Part shown: piece by piece, positions 9,937 to 22,528 of the stretch
Layout: each line of letters opens with the position of its first letter
Position numbering within the stretch: position 1 is the stretch's first letter
Source of the DNA: Tanytarsus gracilentus
Taxonomy: Eukaryota > Arthropoda > Insecta > Diptera > Chironomidae
Direction of reading: 5' to 3'
DNA length: 64,000 nt
Assembly (NCBI GenBank): GCA_038502055.1
Contig: JAXRKN010000023.1
Span: forward strand, 186,001 to 250,000
The notes under the pieces: model-generated
The model's input: the letters and a program-made list of their open reading frames with translations, nothing else
What the model was told of the DNA's origin: nothing
Databases searched by the model: none
Translations under genes and position numbers: made by a program

Positions 9937-11799
9937 TTTATTATGAAGATTTAGGGCTAGTTTGAAAGGTTTTTGCATAAAAAGCTTTAATTTAATTTTA
10001 AATATTTGATGGTGTTATGGGAAGATATGGGAGAAATTAAATTAAGTTCTAATCCTCAAATTAAAAGTTTAATCCCGCCTACATTTTTCTTTTTTTTTCT
10101 AAATTTTAAAGATACTCTCTTTCTTTACTATAACATAAATGATCCACATTCAGGTCACGAGTGTGAGCTGCTGATAGTTCGCTTAGATTATAGATATATG
10201 CGACTAAATGTAATCCTGTGTTGCATCCTTTATGCTCAATCGCAAACCTCAACTGCACTCAAAAAAATTGAGGTGTGCACTACATGTAAAGTTTCTAAAA
10301 CTTTTCACCTTTATTCTTTGCTTTTCATAAATTGAAAAACTTAAAAGCTGTCAAAGCTGAAGTTTTTAGGTAGTTTTTTGTTCACTTTATGAAGTTAAAA
10401 TTTTAAAATTTAATAAATTTTTCATATAAATTCTCACTTATGACATGACATTTTTAATCTTGTTCTTAACAGCAGCATCTCATAATTTTTTGCACTTCTT
10501 GATAAAATGACATCACACTGTGTCAAGAGTGAATTTCTCTAATCAAGAAATTTTTCTCAACATCCACTTTGCAGTGTGAGCATGTGGTTTCGGAGGAAAA
10601 CTTTTTCTTTTCGCCATCCGAGAGCAAGTTTTGAATGGCATCAAATCAGACATTTTAACAGGTTTGAAATTTTTGTCGTCTAAGAAGTAAAAATTTAATT
10701 TTTTTAAAGTTAAGCTGATTTTTTTTTGTATTTTATGGGAATCTGAAAATTGAAACATAATTAGGAGGTGAAAATTTGTGATTAAAATAACCCAAAAAAG
10801 TTTTTTTGTGAATTTTAAGATAAAAAGTTAACAAGATTAACATTAAATTTTAATTTTATTAAAATTTCTTCAAATACAACAAAAATTGATCTTAAATTTA
10901 ATTCACAAACTTCTCTTTTAATCTCATATCCCGTGATACTTTTTGCTCATATCTTGAGATCACATTTCAGAAATCACACTACAGAAATTCATGGGACTTG
11001 AGAGGATGTGTCAAAATGTGAAGACACTAGATTTACTCCATAACAGGGGGTATTTAAATTATATACTTTGGACTCACTTTTTTAGAATTCTATTGATTTT
11101 GGTTTTAGCTAAACTATCGTAATCCATTTCATTTGATGCATCTTTTTGTCCATATTGAATCCACTGCGTAATTTGAATTTCTAAAAGCGTTAAAAAAGAG
11201 TTTAAATGTTCTACAAGGGCATCGCTTACATTCATTTTACATTATCTAGATAAAAATTTCAATTAAGGCAACTGCCTAGATAAGCGACACATATCATTTT
11301 CGCAAGCAAATAAAAGTGACACTCGAAAAATCATCATGATTGTTTGAAAAAAGAGAAAAGCTGTCACAAAAATTTACTAATGTTGCTTAGCATTCACTTT
11401 TTCACTCTATGATGCCTTTTTCCTTCATCTCGCGGGAGACGGATTTTAATTTATTTATTTTTGATTCAGCCATTTCGCTGCTGAAGTTTACTCTTGATGA
11501 TAAGGAACGAGCTTTGTATATATATGAGGGTGCATAATTTAATGGAAGGGAAACAATGGCAATTTATAAAAAAATAAAATTCAGCTTTCTCTGCCCTTTT
11601 GAGAGACACCGTTAGCAGAAATTTAGCTGTGAGAAGGATGCTATATGATGGGGAGGAGGTGAACTGCGATTGTTATCACTTTCACCGTGTAATACGCAAA
11701 TGAATGTAAATTTTTTTTTATTGTCGTGTCGTCGACGGAAGGAAATTTTTATTTCATTTATTTTTATTCTATTGCTTGTGCCAAACTAAAGGGAGGGAA
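9937..11799. other. Non-coding stretch, nothing recognised
   Basis: AT-rich with scattered short ORFs that lack splice support or family resemblance. I see no repeats shared with the rest of the window. Confidence 0.45.
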
Positions 11800-12172
11800 A
11801 TCGATTAGAGTTTCTTTCGGGGTACCGGGGATCCCTCAAAAATTGATCTATCCATCTCCGGGGAAAAATTAAAAAATACAAAGAGAATTTTCTTAATTTT
11901 TTTAAAAAAAAAGACAAAACACACTGAGACAGAGACACATATCAATTACTCCAGAGAGAGCACTTTTAGAAGCTGAAAACATCTTAACAGAGAAGAGAAA
12001 TCGAATGCCAGTCCATAACCTTAACTGTATAATGTTCTTTAAAAACTATTTACTAAATAGTATTTAGGTCAAAATTTTTATATTTTATTTAAAAATTAGC
12101 CGAGAAGTTGAGTGAAAACAGGTCTTTTCTTATATTTTGTTCTCCCCGGGGATTTAAGAAACTCTAGAATCG
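11800..12172. mobile_element. Small TIR element (MITE candidate) with CCCCGGGG-containing ends
   Basis: The left end reads TCGATTAGAGTTTCTT then TCGGGGTACCGGGGAT. The right end on the opposite strand reads TCGATTCTAGAGTTTCTT then AAATCCCCGGGGA. The two ends are about 370 bp apart in inverted orientation with AT-rich filling and no ORF. A third, single end of the same family is at 38617-38655 on the minus strand. No clear target duplication is visible, so superfamily is open. Confidence 0.5.
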
Positions 12173-15100
12173 ATACTTTAAAGTTATTCATCAGCATTTC
12201 CATTTAAAGAGCTTTTTGTGCCCTCCAATTCATGCAATTCGAACAAATTTTTAACGTGTATTCAAATCCAGAAATTTATATAAAAAATTAACTTTTGAAA
12301 ATTTAAAAGTTTTGTTAAATTTTCTCATTTTTTTCTCTCCCTTAGTTATCAAGAATTTTAGCTCGCAAATATTTGTTCATGGTTTCAACACGAGCCGCGT
12401 GTCGACGAAGAAAAAAGCAATTGTGAGAGAAAGTAAAGTGAGAAGAAAAATAAATAAACAAAGTTTTCATTTTTCTCGCTTTTGAGTTGAATTTGCATTG
12501 CCATTTTTGCTTACCTTCGCCAACATCATTTCATTTTCTATATTGCTATCCTTGAGATAGTCGGAGCAGTGTCGTGTTCACAAGTTTAAATTACTTTTAG
12601 AGAAGAAAAGCAAATAATAAGACACTTTTACAAGTTTTTCACTCCACTGTGTCAGATTTCATTCAATTTTCATCTTGAAATGATTTCCCTCTCCCTTCGT
12701 ACTTTAAAAGGAAATTAGCTTCTAAAAACACGTGTGAATTGCATTTAAAGATAAATTGGAAGCGATAGAGGAAAGAAAATGTGCTTCCGACCCTCTTGGA
12801 CATTCTGAAATAAATGAAATTAATTTCAATTGTTAGATTTAAGCTCGACGCACAATGGAAAATATGTTTTGTAAATAATCGAGAGGAGAATTATTGTTTG
12901 GGTTTCAAGCAGATAAGGCGCTGAATTTAATCAGGAAAGACGCATATTAACTTTAAAGTATGCAAAAAACTTTTAACGCATCTCATCACAAATTTCATAC
13001 CAAAATTGTTAAGTTACCTAAAGCTCTCTCTTTCTCGCTTGATTTCCTTCAACTTCTACACGTGTTTCCTGTTCCACCTCCATAAAAGGTGTTAAAAATA
13101 TCTTCCTTAATCCTTTTCAGCAATTTTCATATTAAAAAGTATCGCACATATACTATGATGGTGTGAAAAAATTACTTGAAACGATGAGAATTTTTTTGAT
13201 AGCATTTTACGTTGCTTTATTGAAAAAGTTTGTCAATTTAAAAATACTCAAGTGTGGGTTGGAAGGTAAAAATGCTTTTGCAACTCGTTTATTAAATAAA
13301 TTTTCTCATCTCAAAAACTTTTATTATTGAGTTTGATACACTTTCGACTTTCTAAGCGATTTTCTTATGTAAAATTATTTTCGAAAGAATTTATAAATGC
13401 TCAAATCCAATCATTCCTCACTGGATAAATATTTCAGTTGCAAAATCTTGTTCTGCACTCTAAAATGCTTGAATTCAAATCAGAATCTCGACTGTTTTGC
13501 TGTTGGGATAATAAATAAAGACATGAGTTGGTAATATAATAAATTTGTCATAATGCTTTAGAAATATTTTAGTAATTCATAAATGTTGTTTGGTATCTAC
13601 ACATTAATGCTGCAAAGCTTGTAACACAAAAAGGGAGAATTGGCAAAGGAGGATTTAGAAATGAAAAGTTTAAATTTAAATTTAATTTCTAATTTTTTAG
13701 TTTTTTTAATTTTTAAGTATTTATTGCAATTAAAGTTTTAATGATCTTTTCATTCTCAAACCCCAACAAAATTACCATTCATCACAATAATTCCTGCAGT
13801 GTTTATGTAAAATGAACATCTAGTGAATAGTAAAAGGGATTTGAAGCCTTTTTTTTCAACATGCACAAGCTGATATTTATCTGTAATGACAAAATTATGC
13901 AAATTTCTACACAAACTACATCTCATTTGAATTATCCCAATTGACAATGAATGACGATGCAAAATGTAACAATATGAATATTATTCTTGATGTTTAATTG
14001 ATAATTGATGTAAAATGCGAGAAAAGTTTCGTTTTAATTCAAAAGTGAATGCCACAACTTCGTGCAATGACATTTCAATTCAGTTGGAATTTTTATTTTT
14101 TTTTTGTGTGACATGATGGAATGAAGGATATGCGGGAATGTCTCAACTAAAAATGTTTGCGACAAAGTAAATGCGTTCTGATTTTCGCGGTTGTAATTTC
14201 AGATGAACGTGAGGTGATATAATTTAAAACAGAACAGTTAGATCGATTCATATTTTTGATAGATTATGAACCTCCAAAACTAATCTCGTCTAAAATTTTT
14301 CAGTTACCAGTTACTGCAAAGGAACTGCGTAGTTACTGGATCACCACCTGATTTAAACAGAAGCCTTAATTAAGTTCAAACTAAGGATTTAATTAAGTTT
14401 TTTACATCATAAATCAACCAAAAATCTCTTAAAGAGTATGAGAAATAAAGTTGTCACAAAAACGAGAGAAAAAAATCATTTTCCATTTTCCTCGACTCTT
14501 TTTTAAGTGATCTCGACTAGCTCCATTATTATGTTTAAAGTTAAACTCATGGAGGAATGAAGTGAATTTTAATTAGCAAATCGTTTTCAACTTGATGCTT
14601 TTCGCCATGGTGTGAGTACAAGGAAGTCTCAATTGCAATTGTTGAGCATTAAATAAATTGCTCTCCATTGCATTTCCTTCTGCTTACCATCGCAGCTGCT
14701 TTCGAGCATATTTTGAAGTGAAAAAAATTCTCTCGAGTACAATTGAAATAAAAATCTGCCGGAAATTCATTCGAAAAGTTCTTAATTGAGAAAAATTCTC
14801 TTGCAACTAAATCTTTTCTGTCTTTTTTTGTTAAATGCACAAAAGTTTTTCCATAACTCAAACTTGCATTATTTTTCTCTCTCTCCCGGCTAAGTTGCTT
14901 CGGAAAATTTTCTTCTGTTTGTTGTTAGAAAAAATTTATCAATTTCATGCTGATGGGGGAAGAAAAGTTTATTAATAATATTTTTTCCTCGAATGCGAAT
15001 TGTTGTTGAAAGATTTAATGAAGGTTTATGTCTTTCTTCTCGCTCTTAAGATTTGGAATCTTTTAAAAACTTTTTTTTAAAGAAATAAGAACATTTTTTT

Positions 15101-15235
15101 TCAAAAGTTTTGCTTAAAGTTTGTTTATGTAAAAACTGTTGTTTTTTAATTTAATTTATAAACATCTTTTTCAAACTTTACTATTAAGTTTCATACGTCC
15201 ATCGACTGCTTTGCACTTTGATATTTACATAAATC
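12173..15235. other. Non-coding stretch between MITE and glutamine synthetase
   Basis: AT-rich DNA without a supported exon. One short repeated segment occurs at 14284-14322 (CTCGTCTAAAATTTTTCAG followed by TTACCAGTTACTGCAAA); a near copy is at 31571-31608. Confidence 0.45.
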
Positions 15236-15310
15236 CAAAAGGGAAGCCAAAATACTGTTCTGTTACAAGTGGGTAACACGGCAAAACCCACGTGAATTGA
15301 AACATTTTTT
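15236..15310 (-). repeat. DINE-like element, 5' head fragment
   Basis: On the minus strand this matches the head of the element at 7430: CCCACGTG..., then GTGTTACCCACTTGTAACAG. The body and tail are missing. It lies just downstream of the glutamine synthetase 3' end. Confidence 0.7.
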
Positions 15311-15442
15311 AAATATATATAAATGCCCGAAAACTATTCATAAATTGTCGAAAATCGCATAGCAATATTGTTGTATTGAAATTTAACGCGAGACCTTTCA
15401 TACGAATAAAAAGAATTTAAAATGAAACTTTTTTTGAAGAAT

Positions 15443-15448
15443 TTTTAT
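15443..15448 (-). promoter_or_regulatory. Possible polyadenylation signal of glutamine synthetase
   Basis: An AATAAA hexamer on the minus strand about 200 bp past the stop codon. It is the first clear one downstream, but in DNA this AT-rich the motif is weak evidence. Confidence 0.3.
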
Positions 15449-15647
15449 TTCATTTACTTTTTTACATGCATTTCACATTTCTTTGCGCTTTGATCATTCA
15501 GAAAAAAATACTTTTCAAGGAATTTTTGTGATTAATTTGTTTCATGTTTGTGCTTAATAACTATGAGAAATTTTTTGTGGCGATGCCTCGGATATGAAAA
15601 AATTCCTTCAACAGGAAGTTTTTTAATTTCACGCGAATAAGAAATTT

Positions 15648-18600
15648 TTACAATTCATCAAGACAAATGGTGCGTAAAATACGTTCAACGACTGTGTAAG
15701 GATCGCAATTTGAGGATGGTCTGCGATCTTCGAAATATCCCTTGCCCTCATCGGAAACACCGCGTGGAATACGAATTGAAGCGCCACGATTGGCAACACC
15801 TGATTTGAACTCATGAATGCTGGATGTCTCGTGACGTCCAGTTAAACGGCGTTCATTATCTTTTCCTCCATGTGGATCATATGCTCTGATGTGAGCTTCA
15901 TGGTTTTGTGATAACTTTTCAATTGCTTCATTGATGTATTTCAAGCCACCTTCTTGTCGCGTTTCCTTGAGTGAGACATTTGTGTGAGCTCCAGCTCCAT
16001 TCCAGTCACTTAAAATAAAAATTATCTTGACAAGAATTCAAAAGAAATATTGGTAATTTTACCCCGGCATTGGTTTTGGGTCCAATGTTGCAATGACACC
16101 AAAATCTTCAGCAATGCGATGCAACAAGAAACGTGCCATCCACAAATCATCACCAACTTGAACACCAACACATGGTCCGACTTGGAATTCCCATTGAGCT
16201 GGCATAACCTCAGCATTAGTTCCGCAAATTTTCACACCTGCAAACAAGCATGCTCGATAATGAGCGTCAACAACATCACGTGCGATAACTTTATCAGCAC
16301 CAACTCCACAATAGTAAGGCCCTTGAGGTGCTGGATATCCATTTTTAGGCCATCCTAAAGGACGTCCGTCCATATCTAGTAAGGTGTATTCTTGCTCAAT
16401 ACCGAACCAAGGCTCGTGTGACGCAACTTTCTCACAAACCTCATTGCATGGTTTTCTGTTATTTGATGCCATCGGAGTTCCATCATATTTGAATGTTTCA
16501 CATCTGAAATTTCCAGTTTCGATCAAGTCAAGTGAAAAACTCAAATATATGCTGAACTTACAAAACCAAAATGTGATTACCACGACGAAATGGATCTTTA
16601 TAGATTGCGCATGGATAGAGATAAACATCGGAGTTTTCTCCCTGTGCCTGGTAAGTAGAGCTGCCATCATAATTCCAAACTGGAAGCTCTGCAAATTATA
16701 TCAAAAGTGAATTCCATTACATTAATCATAAATTCATTGCGTAAGACTGAAGCCGATATTAATTTATTACATATTTGGTGCAGCAGTGAGCAATAAATTT
16801 TTAGCTATTGATGTCTGAGGTTAAATAGAGTGAACTCAACACACCCACACGTGCAGCTACTGATCGCATAACGAATATTAATGACTTTATCTGTTACTAA
16901 TTCATTTCGCGAGTTATTGTTTTTTTTTTTTTAAAAAAAGAAAGGTGGGACAATTCGTATGAAAATTTTCAATATTTCATACGAATCATGCGATCTTCCT
17001 TTAGTGCCTTTCACACTCGTCTCGCAGAGACTGTTTTGATCGGTACTTTATGTTAATTTGTTATAGACTTCAGAATGTACTTGAAAAGCTCTATGCATTT
17101 ACTGAAACATGATTACATCAATAGACCTGATGTACCAGTAAATGCACCCACCCACAATTTATATACGCAAGTCACCCAAGTAGAATCCTCACGGATCTAC
17201 CTTGTGGCCAGTACACAAACCGAGCTCTTGTGAATGGAACTAAGAAATCGACTATTCGAGCGAAAAAGAACCATGATGGGTCCTCGCCGTGGTTTGAACA
17301 CGGGATCTCGACATGCATTGTACGTCATACTATTTGTATAGTACAACAACGCACACGCTCTACCAAATGAGCTATTAACGCGATTTCTCAGATTAAAATT
17401 GTAAATTATTTCCGCCAATTACTTGAAGAGTTTGTTGTAGAGTAACGGCGAAACCGTTGAGTGAGATCAGTTTTTGACTGCGTGATTGTCGCGTGAAAAA
17501 AAATGATATTTTTGAGAGATTTTGAAAGTGTTAATTGACTTAATATGATTAGCGTTGTGTCTTTGAGGTTTCTAGCCTATCTAACTGGTTATTTCTGAAT
17601 GTTGAGAATAAAAGAGCTTATATTTCTATTTTATATTATTATTTCAGAAACTTTAAAAAATAAAAGTGCTTTATACAAATTTGGGTTTTAATATTTTTCA
17701 ACCCTAAAAATTATTTTAAATAAATCAACTTTAAATCTCTCAATTTAATTTAATCTGATTGCCGAAAACAAAAATGTGTCATACGTAAAAAGGCGTCGAA
17801 AAATTGTTTTTAATAAAAAGCTTCCGACAAAAGTGAGCGGCCATAAGCTATCGGCATCAAATCCCCGAGCAAAAAAAATTATTTCAATTGCATCAAATTG
17901 CGCATGCATGAATTAAGGGAATTATTGAATAAAAAATTTAAAGTAACATTCGGAAAGGACTCGAAATTGCTTTGACATTGTCTCTGAATTACGCGAATGG
18001 AAAATATGTATTAAAAAATTCTCTCTTAATTCTCTCATGAATTTTTTATCACGAAACTGCGGAACAAACAATTCGCTTGATTCACTTTAAATTCATATTT
18101 AATCATAACGTGATTACTTCAGCTAATTTGAGCCTTTTCAGTATGGTCTCTCGAGGAAATATTGTAAACACATTCGACAGTACATTCGAATAAATTATTC
18201 ACGAACGAAAAACCAATGAAGCTTCAAATACGTTAAAAAGTCCATTTTATTTTTAATTGGTTTTCGATCTTATGAAAAATATAATAAAATAGACAAAAAT
18301 CAACTCTAATATATGTAAAGAGTGAGATTGAAAACTATTTTTTCCGTAAACAACTAATTGTAGCGCGTCATGTTATGCATATATCAACTAAGCTTTTATG
18401 TGAAATGATTGAAATTCTCTCAGTTTGACCGGCTATTAATTGACATTGAGACTCAATCTTGTTGTTTAGAGCAGTTGAGCTGACTGATAAGTAGATGCTT
18501 TGTGCGAGATATGCAAGCAGGAAGTCAGCATGAAAAGTCTAGATAGTTTTAGACTAAACAAAAATTTTATTTAACTGTTTTGGCCCTCAATTTAAGTTCA

Positions 18601-18884
18601 TTACACCAATTAAATGTAATAAATCATTTAACAAGGTCAAGGTAGCTCAACTTACCTTTCGGCGACTTGGGAATGAAGTTTAGCGTGCGATCTTTGCAGC
18701 GGACATTCTCGCCTGTTCCATCAATCCTGAGTTGATGAAAATTTAATTAGTTTAGATTAAAAAATTACGTATAAAAATTTCACCAAATGTAAGTTGCGAT
18801 AAATTGACCATGCGGCAAATCTAAAGTCGTATATCGACCCAAAATTTCCTTGTTGAGTTTCGAATTCGGTGATTCTTCCAACAT
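15648..18884 (-). CDS. Gs2: Glutamine synthetase, cytosolic type, complete
   Basis: Glutamine synthetase makes glutamine from glutamate, ammonia and ATP; insects use it for ammonia detoxification and glutamate recycling. Five coding exons on the minus strand: 18884-18784, 18726-18656, 16688-16562, 16503-16063 and 16008-15648. All junctions keep frame and give 366 residues, the usual eukaryotic length. Signature blocks are intact: WIDGTGENVRCKDRTL, the beta-grasp PVWNYDGSSTYQ, the Glu-containing EPWFGIEQEYTLLD, the EVMPAQWEFQVGP block, PGDWNGAGAHTN, and GVANRGASIRIPR with FEDRRPSSNCDPY at the C-terminus. The start is set by CAAAATG, a good fly initiation context, right after an AG acceptor; a non-coding first exon lies upstream at about 19970-19888. 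There is no mitochondrial presequence, so this is the Gs2-like rather than Gs1-like form. The 1,967 bp intron before exon 16688-16562 contains a tRNA-derived repeat. Confidence 0.97.
17161..17395 (-). repeat. tRNA-derived SINE-like sequence in glutamine synthetase intron
   Basis: On the minus strand from about 17380 there is a D-arm with an A-box-like TAGCTCATTTGGTAGAGC, and at about 17307-17290 a perfect T-arm, CCGTG-TTCAAAC-CACGG. Between them is an enlarged anticodon region that can pair GCGTTGT with ACAATGC. The acceptor stem does not pair (GCGTTAA against CGAGGAC), so it is not a working tRNA. About 120 bp of unrelated sequence follows on the 3' side. This is the layout of a tRNA-headed SINE. 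The extended anticodon loop containing GTA suggests an intron-bearing tRNA-Tyr ancestor, which is tentative. Confidence 0.55.
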
Positions 18885-19887
18885 TTTGCCTAAAGTTAAG
18901 AGAAAATCATGTTTCAAAATGTTGTCAATGTATAAAAAATAAAGCCGGTTAACATTTAAGTTTTTAGCTTTAATATTTTGTTGCATTTTCGTATTTCTCG
19001 TCATACATGCGTTCATTGAGTGCTGTTTGCACTTTGATAATGTTCGCTCGAATTTTAGAGCATTGAAAAGTTGATTGGATGAGCAAATATTGAATAGAGA
19101 ATTTTTAGTTTGCTGATGTGATTAGAGACTAAAATTGACCGAAATGAGATTAATTTATTTATTTTAGAGATTTTTGTTGATAAAATGAAGCAATAAAAAA
19201 ATCAATTGAGAATTGCAAAAATTAATAAAATTATTTGTTTAATAGCGTGCAACTGCAATATTTTTTTTTGTATAAATTCAAATCAAAAGTTAAAAAGAAT
19301 TTATGAATGAAAATCATGATAAGAATTTTTAGGTTTTTTAAACGAGTTTTTCGTGATACTGAAATTCTTAACGATTAAAGTAATTAAGAAAGAAAATCGT
19401 CTCGATAGTATTTCACTTTTTCACATTTTCCCTTCAATTAATTCTCTCTCAAATATAAAAATTAATTTTTTACTTGTGACAGCAAATAAAGTTATGACGT
19501 CCGCGATCCTCAAATTTCATTAGACCGCCTTTCGAAAATCAATTTTAGACTCACGTTTTGAATATCCCAAAAAACTCTAATCAGCTAAAAATTCATTTTC
19601 ACTAATCACTTTATAGAGTTCACACTCGAGTGAGAATGATACGCAATTAAAACTTGCAACTTTTGAAAATATAGTAGTTTTCTACCAGTTTTCAATTGAA
19701 TCATTTATTCGTCGCCAGACGAAGTGTGCGAGAATGAAAAACGTAAGTGGAGAAAATTTCAAGAGAAGAAACTAAAAGTGCATCAACAAGTGGGTTTGCA
19801 CTTTTCTTTGTGAATCATAAAAGAGTGCAGTCTACGTCTCTTTATTTTATCACACATATTGTCACTATGATTTTTTTTTTCTCTTAC

Positions 19888-20003
19888 CTTGCTTGCGGGT
19901 TGTGAAATTTTCGTTACAAAATTGAAAAATATTTTAAAATGTAGCTTGAATAAAATTGAGTTATAGACTGAGTTGACTGCGCTCACAGTAAGCTACTTTT
20001 ATA
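19888..20003 (-). promoter_or_regulatory. Glutamine synthetase core promoter and non-coding first exon
   Basis: On the minus strand TATAAAAG lies at 20003-19996, and GCAGTCAACTCAGTC about 23-38 nt downstream supplies initiator candidates. The presumed 5' UTR exon then runs to AAGCAAG followed by GTAAGA (donor at 19887) and contains no ATG. It can splice to the acceptor at 18890, two bases before the CAAAATG start. The order TATA, Inr, exon, donor supports the assignment; the exact start site is not fixed. Confidence 0.65.
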
Positions 20004-20380
20004 CCATTTTCCATCATCTGTCAGTGTAGTTGTGTGACTTATGTGTATGCTCACTTTTTTCCTCCCAACTTGCTGCAACAACACGGCGGAATAGAAGTGT
20101 GTGCTTTGTTTTGTCAACGACTAATTCTTTAAATTGTTGCAAATTCACGCCGGGTGGATGAAAAATATTTCAATCATGTGTATTTGCTCGATTGAATTAA
20201 ATTTAAATAAATCATATGCAAATTTTTAATGCGTTTTGATTTAAGTTTAAATCTTGTGGATGTAAAAATTTAAATCCATTTGTTCGGCACCCTGAAATGA
20301 TTGTACATTTTTGTAAATAACCAGCTTAAAAAAATATATCAAATTTTATTTGACCTTCATGAATTTAATCAATAAAATTA
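20004..20380. other. Short spacer upstream of glutamine synthetase
   Basis: AT-rich, no ORF or repeat recognised. It may hold upstream regulatory sites for glutamine synthetase. Confidence 0.4.
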
Positions 20381-20454
20381 CCCACAAAACAAAAACTTAT
20401 CAAATTTATGTCAATTTTACGTAAAATCTGTAAAATTTTTTTTACGTAAAATTA

Positions 20455-20945
20455 TATCTTTTTAAATTAAAAAAATGTAAAATTTAATAAATTTTATATA
20501 AAATATTTTACGTAAATAATTAAATAAAATTTAATCAAATTTAACGTAAAATTTATATAAAATATTTTACGTCAAATAATTTAACATAAAATTTAATAAA
20601 TTGAATAAAATTAATATAAAATATTTTATGTAAATATTTTAAATAAAATTTACATAAATTTAAGTAAAATTTATATAAAATATTTTATGTCAAATATTTT
20701 AAATAAAATTTAATAAATTTAAGTAAAATTTATATAAAATATTTTAGTCAAATAATTTAAATAAAATTTAATCAAATTTGAGTAAAATTTATATAAAATA
20801 TTTTATGTAAAAAATTTAACATAAAATTTACATAAATTTGAATAAAATTAATATAAAATATTTTATGTCAAATAATTAACGTAAAATTCAATCAAATTTG
20901 AGTAAAATTTATTAAAATATTTTATGTCAAATTTTTACATTTTTT
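20455..20945 (+). repeat. ~60-bp tandem array in the left arm of element A
   Basis: The word ATAAAATATTTTA(C/T)GT recurs at intervals of 59-61 bp at about 20501, 20561, 20621, 20680, 20739, 20798, 20858 and 20917. The intervening sequence (TTTAATCAAATTT, AGTAAAATTTA) is conserved imperfectly. Confidence 0.85.
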
Positions 20946-22020
20946 TCGTCACTTTTTTTGCGTCAATTTTATATAAATTTTCGTAAATTTTATGTAAAAA
21001 TTTTATGTAAAATATAACATAAATTTCATCTTTTAAATCCTAATTTTATGTAAAATTACGTAAAAATTTATTTTAAAAAAATTTATATAGAATTTACGTA
21101 AAATTTATATATAAAATATTTTATGTAAAATAATTTAACATAAAATTTACTTCAAATTTGACGTATAATTTATGTAAAATATTTTATGTCAATTTTTAAT
21201 TTTTTTCGTCACTTTTTTTGACGTCAAATTTTATATAAATTTTAGTAAATTTTATTTAAAATTTGGTGTTAAAATCTAACATCAAAATTACATACTTTTT
21301 ACGTCAAATTTTATGTAAAACTGAGTCAAAAATTTAATGAAAATTTTATATAAAATTTACGTAAAATTTATATAAAATAATTTATGTCAATAATTTAACT
21401 GAAATTTATCAAATTTGACGTATAATTTTAATAAAACAATGTAGTTCAAACATTTTAGACGTTAAAACTCGAAATCAATTCATGTCAAGAAAATTTCGTG
21501 TTATACAATTAGTAATTTTTATAATTTGAAAACTCCAACTAAATTTTAGTCTTAAATCAATGAATGCAAAATAAGATTTTGCTTTTGATTAATGAGCGTT
21601 CTCTGACAGTGTTGATTTTTTTTGTCTAATATGCGTACTGAAAAAATATTGATTGTAAAAAAATTCAGAATTCATTGTAATGGTTCTATATCTTCTAGTA
21701 TTTCCATTATTATTTAAAATAAGTTCACAAAGAAAAAGCCTTCAAATTTCTACGTGTAAGGATGAATTTTTTAATGCTATAATTAGTTAAATAGAAGGTT
21801 ATTTGTGAAAATATTTTAAGGAAAACGTTTTTTCTTAAAAATATTTTAAGAAAAATTATGTTATTTATTAAATAATGAGAGTAGAAAAAACGTATTTAAA
21901 AAAGTTATGAAAAATATATTACAAGAATGCTATCAAAGAATGTCTAATAAATATTTGTAAAATGGGAGGAGAAAGTTGTTGGCTTATATAAGCTTTGCAT
22001 TTAGAAATAAATTAAATAAA

Positions 22021-22104
22021 GGCTTGGTAGCGAAGTGTTTGCGCGCGCGCGTGTAACGACATTTCTCCTCCTGAAGACAGCGGTTCGAATCCTAGCAACG
22101 ACGG
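22021..22104 (+). other. tRNA-like Pol III promoter sequence in element A
   Basis: A-box-like TAGCGAAGTGTT at 22028-22039 and a perfect B-box GGTTCGAATCC at 22082-22092, spaced as in tRNA genes. A GCGCGCGCGC run lies between. The T-stem does not pair well, so a functional tRNA is unlikely; it is tRNA-derived. Confidence 0.65.
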
Positions 22105-22154
22105 GTAAGCAAAAAATAATTTAATTTTCTAATAAATTTCCTCCTTCATTACAG
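22105..22154 (+). other. Intron-like GT-AG segment in element A
   Basis: Fifty bp from GTAAGC to TTACAG with a CTAAT branch-site match at 22129-22133, the same size and form as true introns of genes in this window. It directly follows the tRNA-like block. Whether it is spliced is unknown. Confidence 0.4.
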
Positions 22155-22528
22155 AGAAAAAACAACCAAGTCCCAGACCTGATGTAGAAAAAAACTTAAT
22201 TAAATTAAGTGTGTCACAAAAGTGGAAAATGAAATTTGACGTAAAATTTACATAAAAAATATGTAAAAAAATTGACATCAAATTTTTTTAAAGTAAATTT
22301 TTGACGTCAATTTTACATAAAATTTTAGACGTAAAAAGTACGTGAATTTGACATCAAAAATTTGACGTAAAATGTATGTAAATTTTACATCAAAAAATTT
22401 GACATAAAATGAATGTAAATTTTACATCAAATTTGACGTCAAAAATCGTGACGAAAAAAATGTAAAAATTTGACGTCAAAAATTTACGTAAAATTTATGT
22501 AAATTTGAGTCTAAAATTGTTTTGTGGG

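Larger units (their letters stand above)
20381..22528. mobile_element. Large foldback-like TIR element with tRNA-like centre (element A)
   Basis: The ends are inverted copies of CCCACAAAACAA, each flanked outside by TA, consistent with a TA target duplication. The arms are built from degenerate GTAAAATTTATATAAAATA / TTTGACGTAAAATTT words in opposite orientation. A 26-nt match at 20927-20952 recurs as its reverse complement at 22449-22474, which proves the inverted arms. The centre holds a tRNA-like Pol III promoter (22021-22104), a GT-AG intron-like segment (22105-22154) and a palindrome (22194-22210). No protein is encoded. The element at 35663-37317 has the same central order with different arms. 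Confidence 0.75.

Noticed and set aside
17281..17380. Functional tRNA-Tyr with intron (minus strand)
   Set aside because: The D- and T-arms are fine, but the acceptor stem has no complementarity and spacing after the D-arm is wrong.
20455..20945. CRISPR-like array
   Set aside because: The regular 60-bp spacing is a degenerate AT satellite without unique spacers, in an insect nuclear context.
22021..22104. Functional tRNA gene
   Set aside because: The A- and B-boxes match, but the T-stem does not pair and no full cloverleaf forms.
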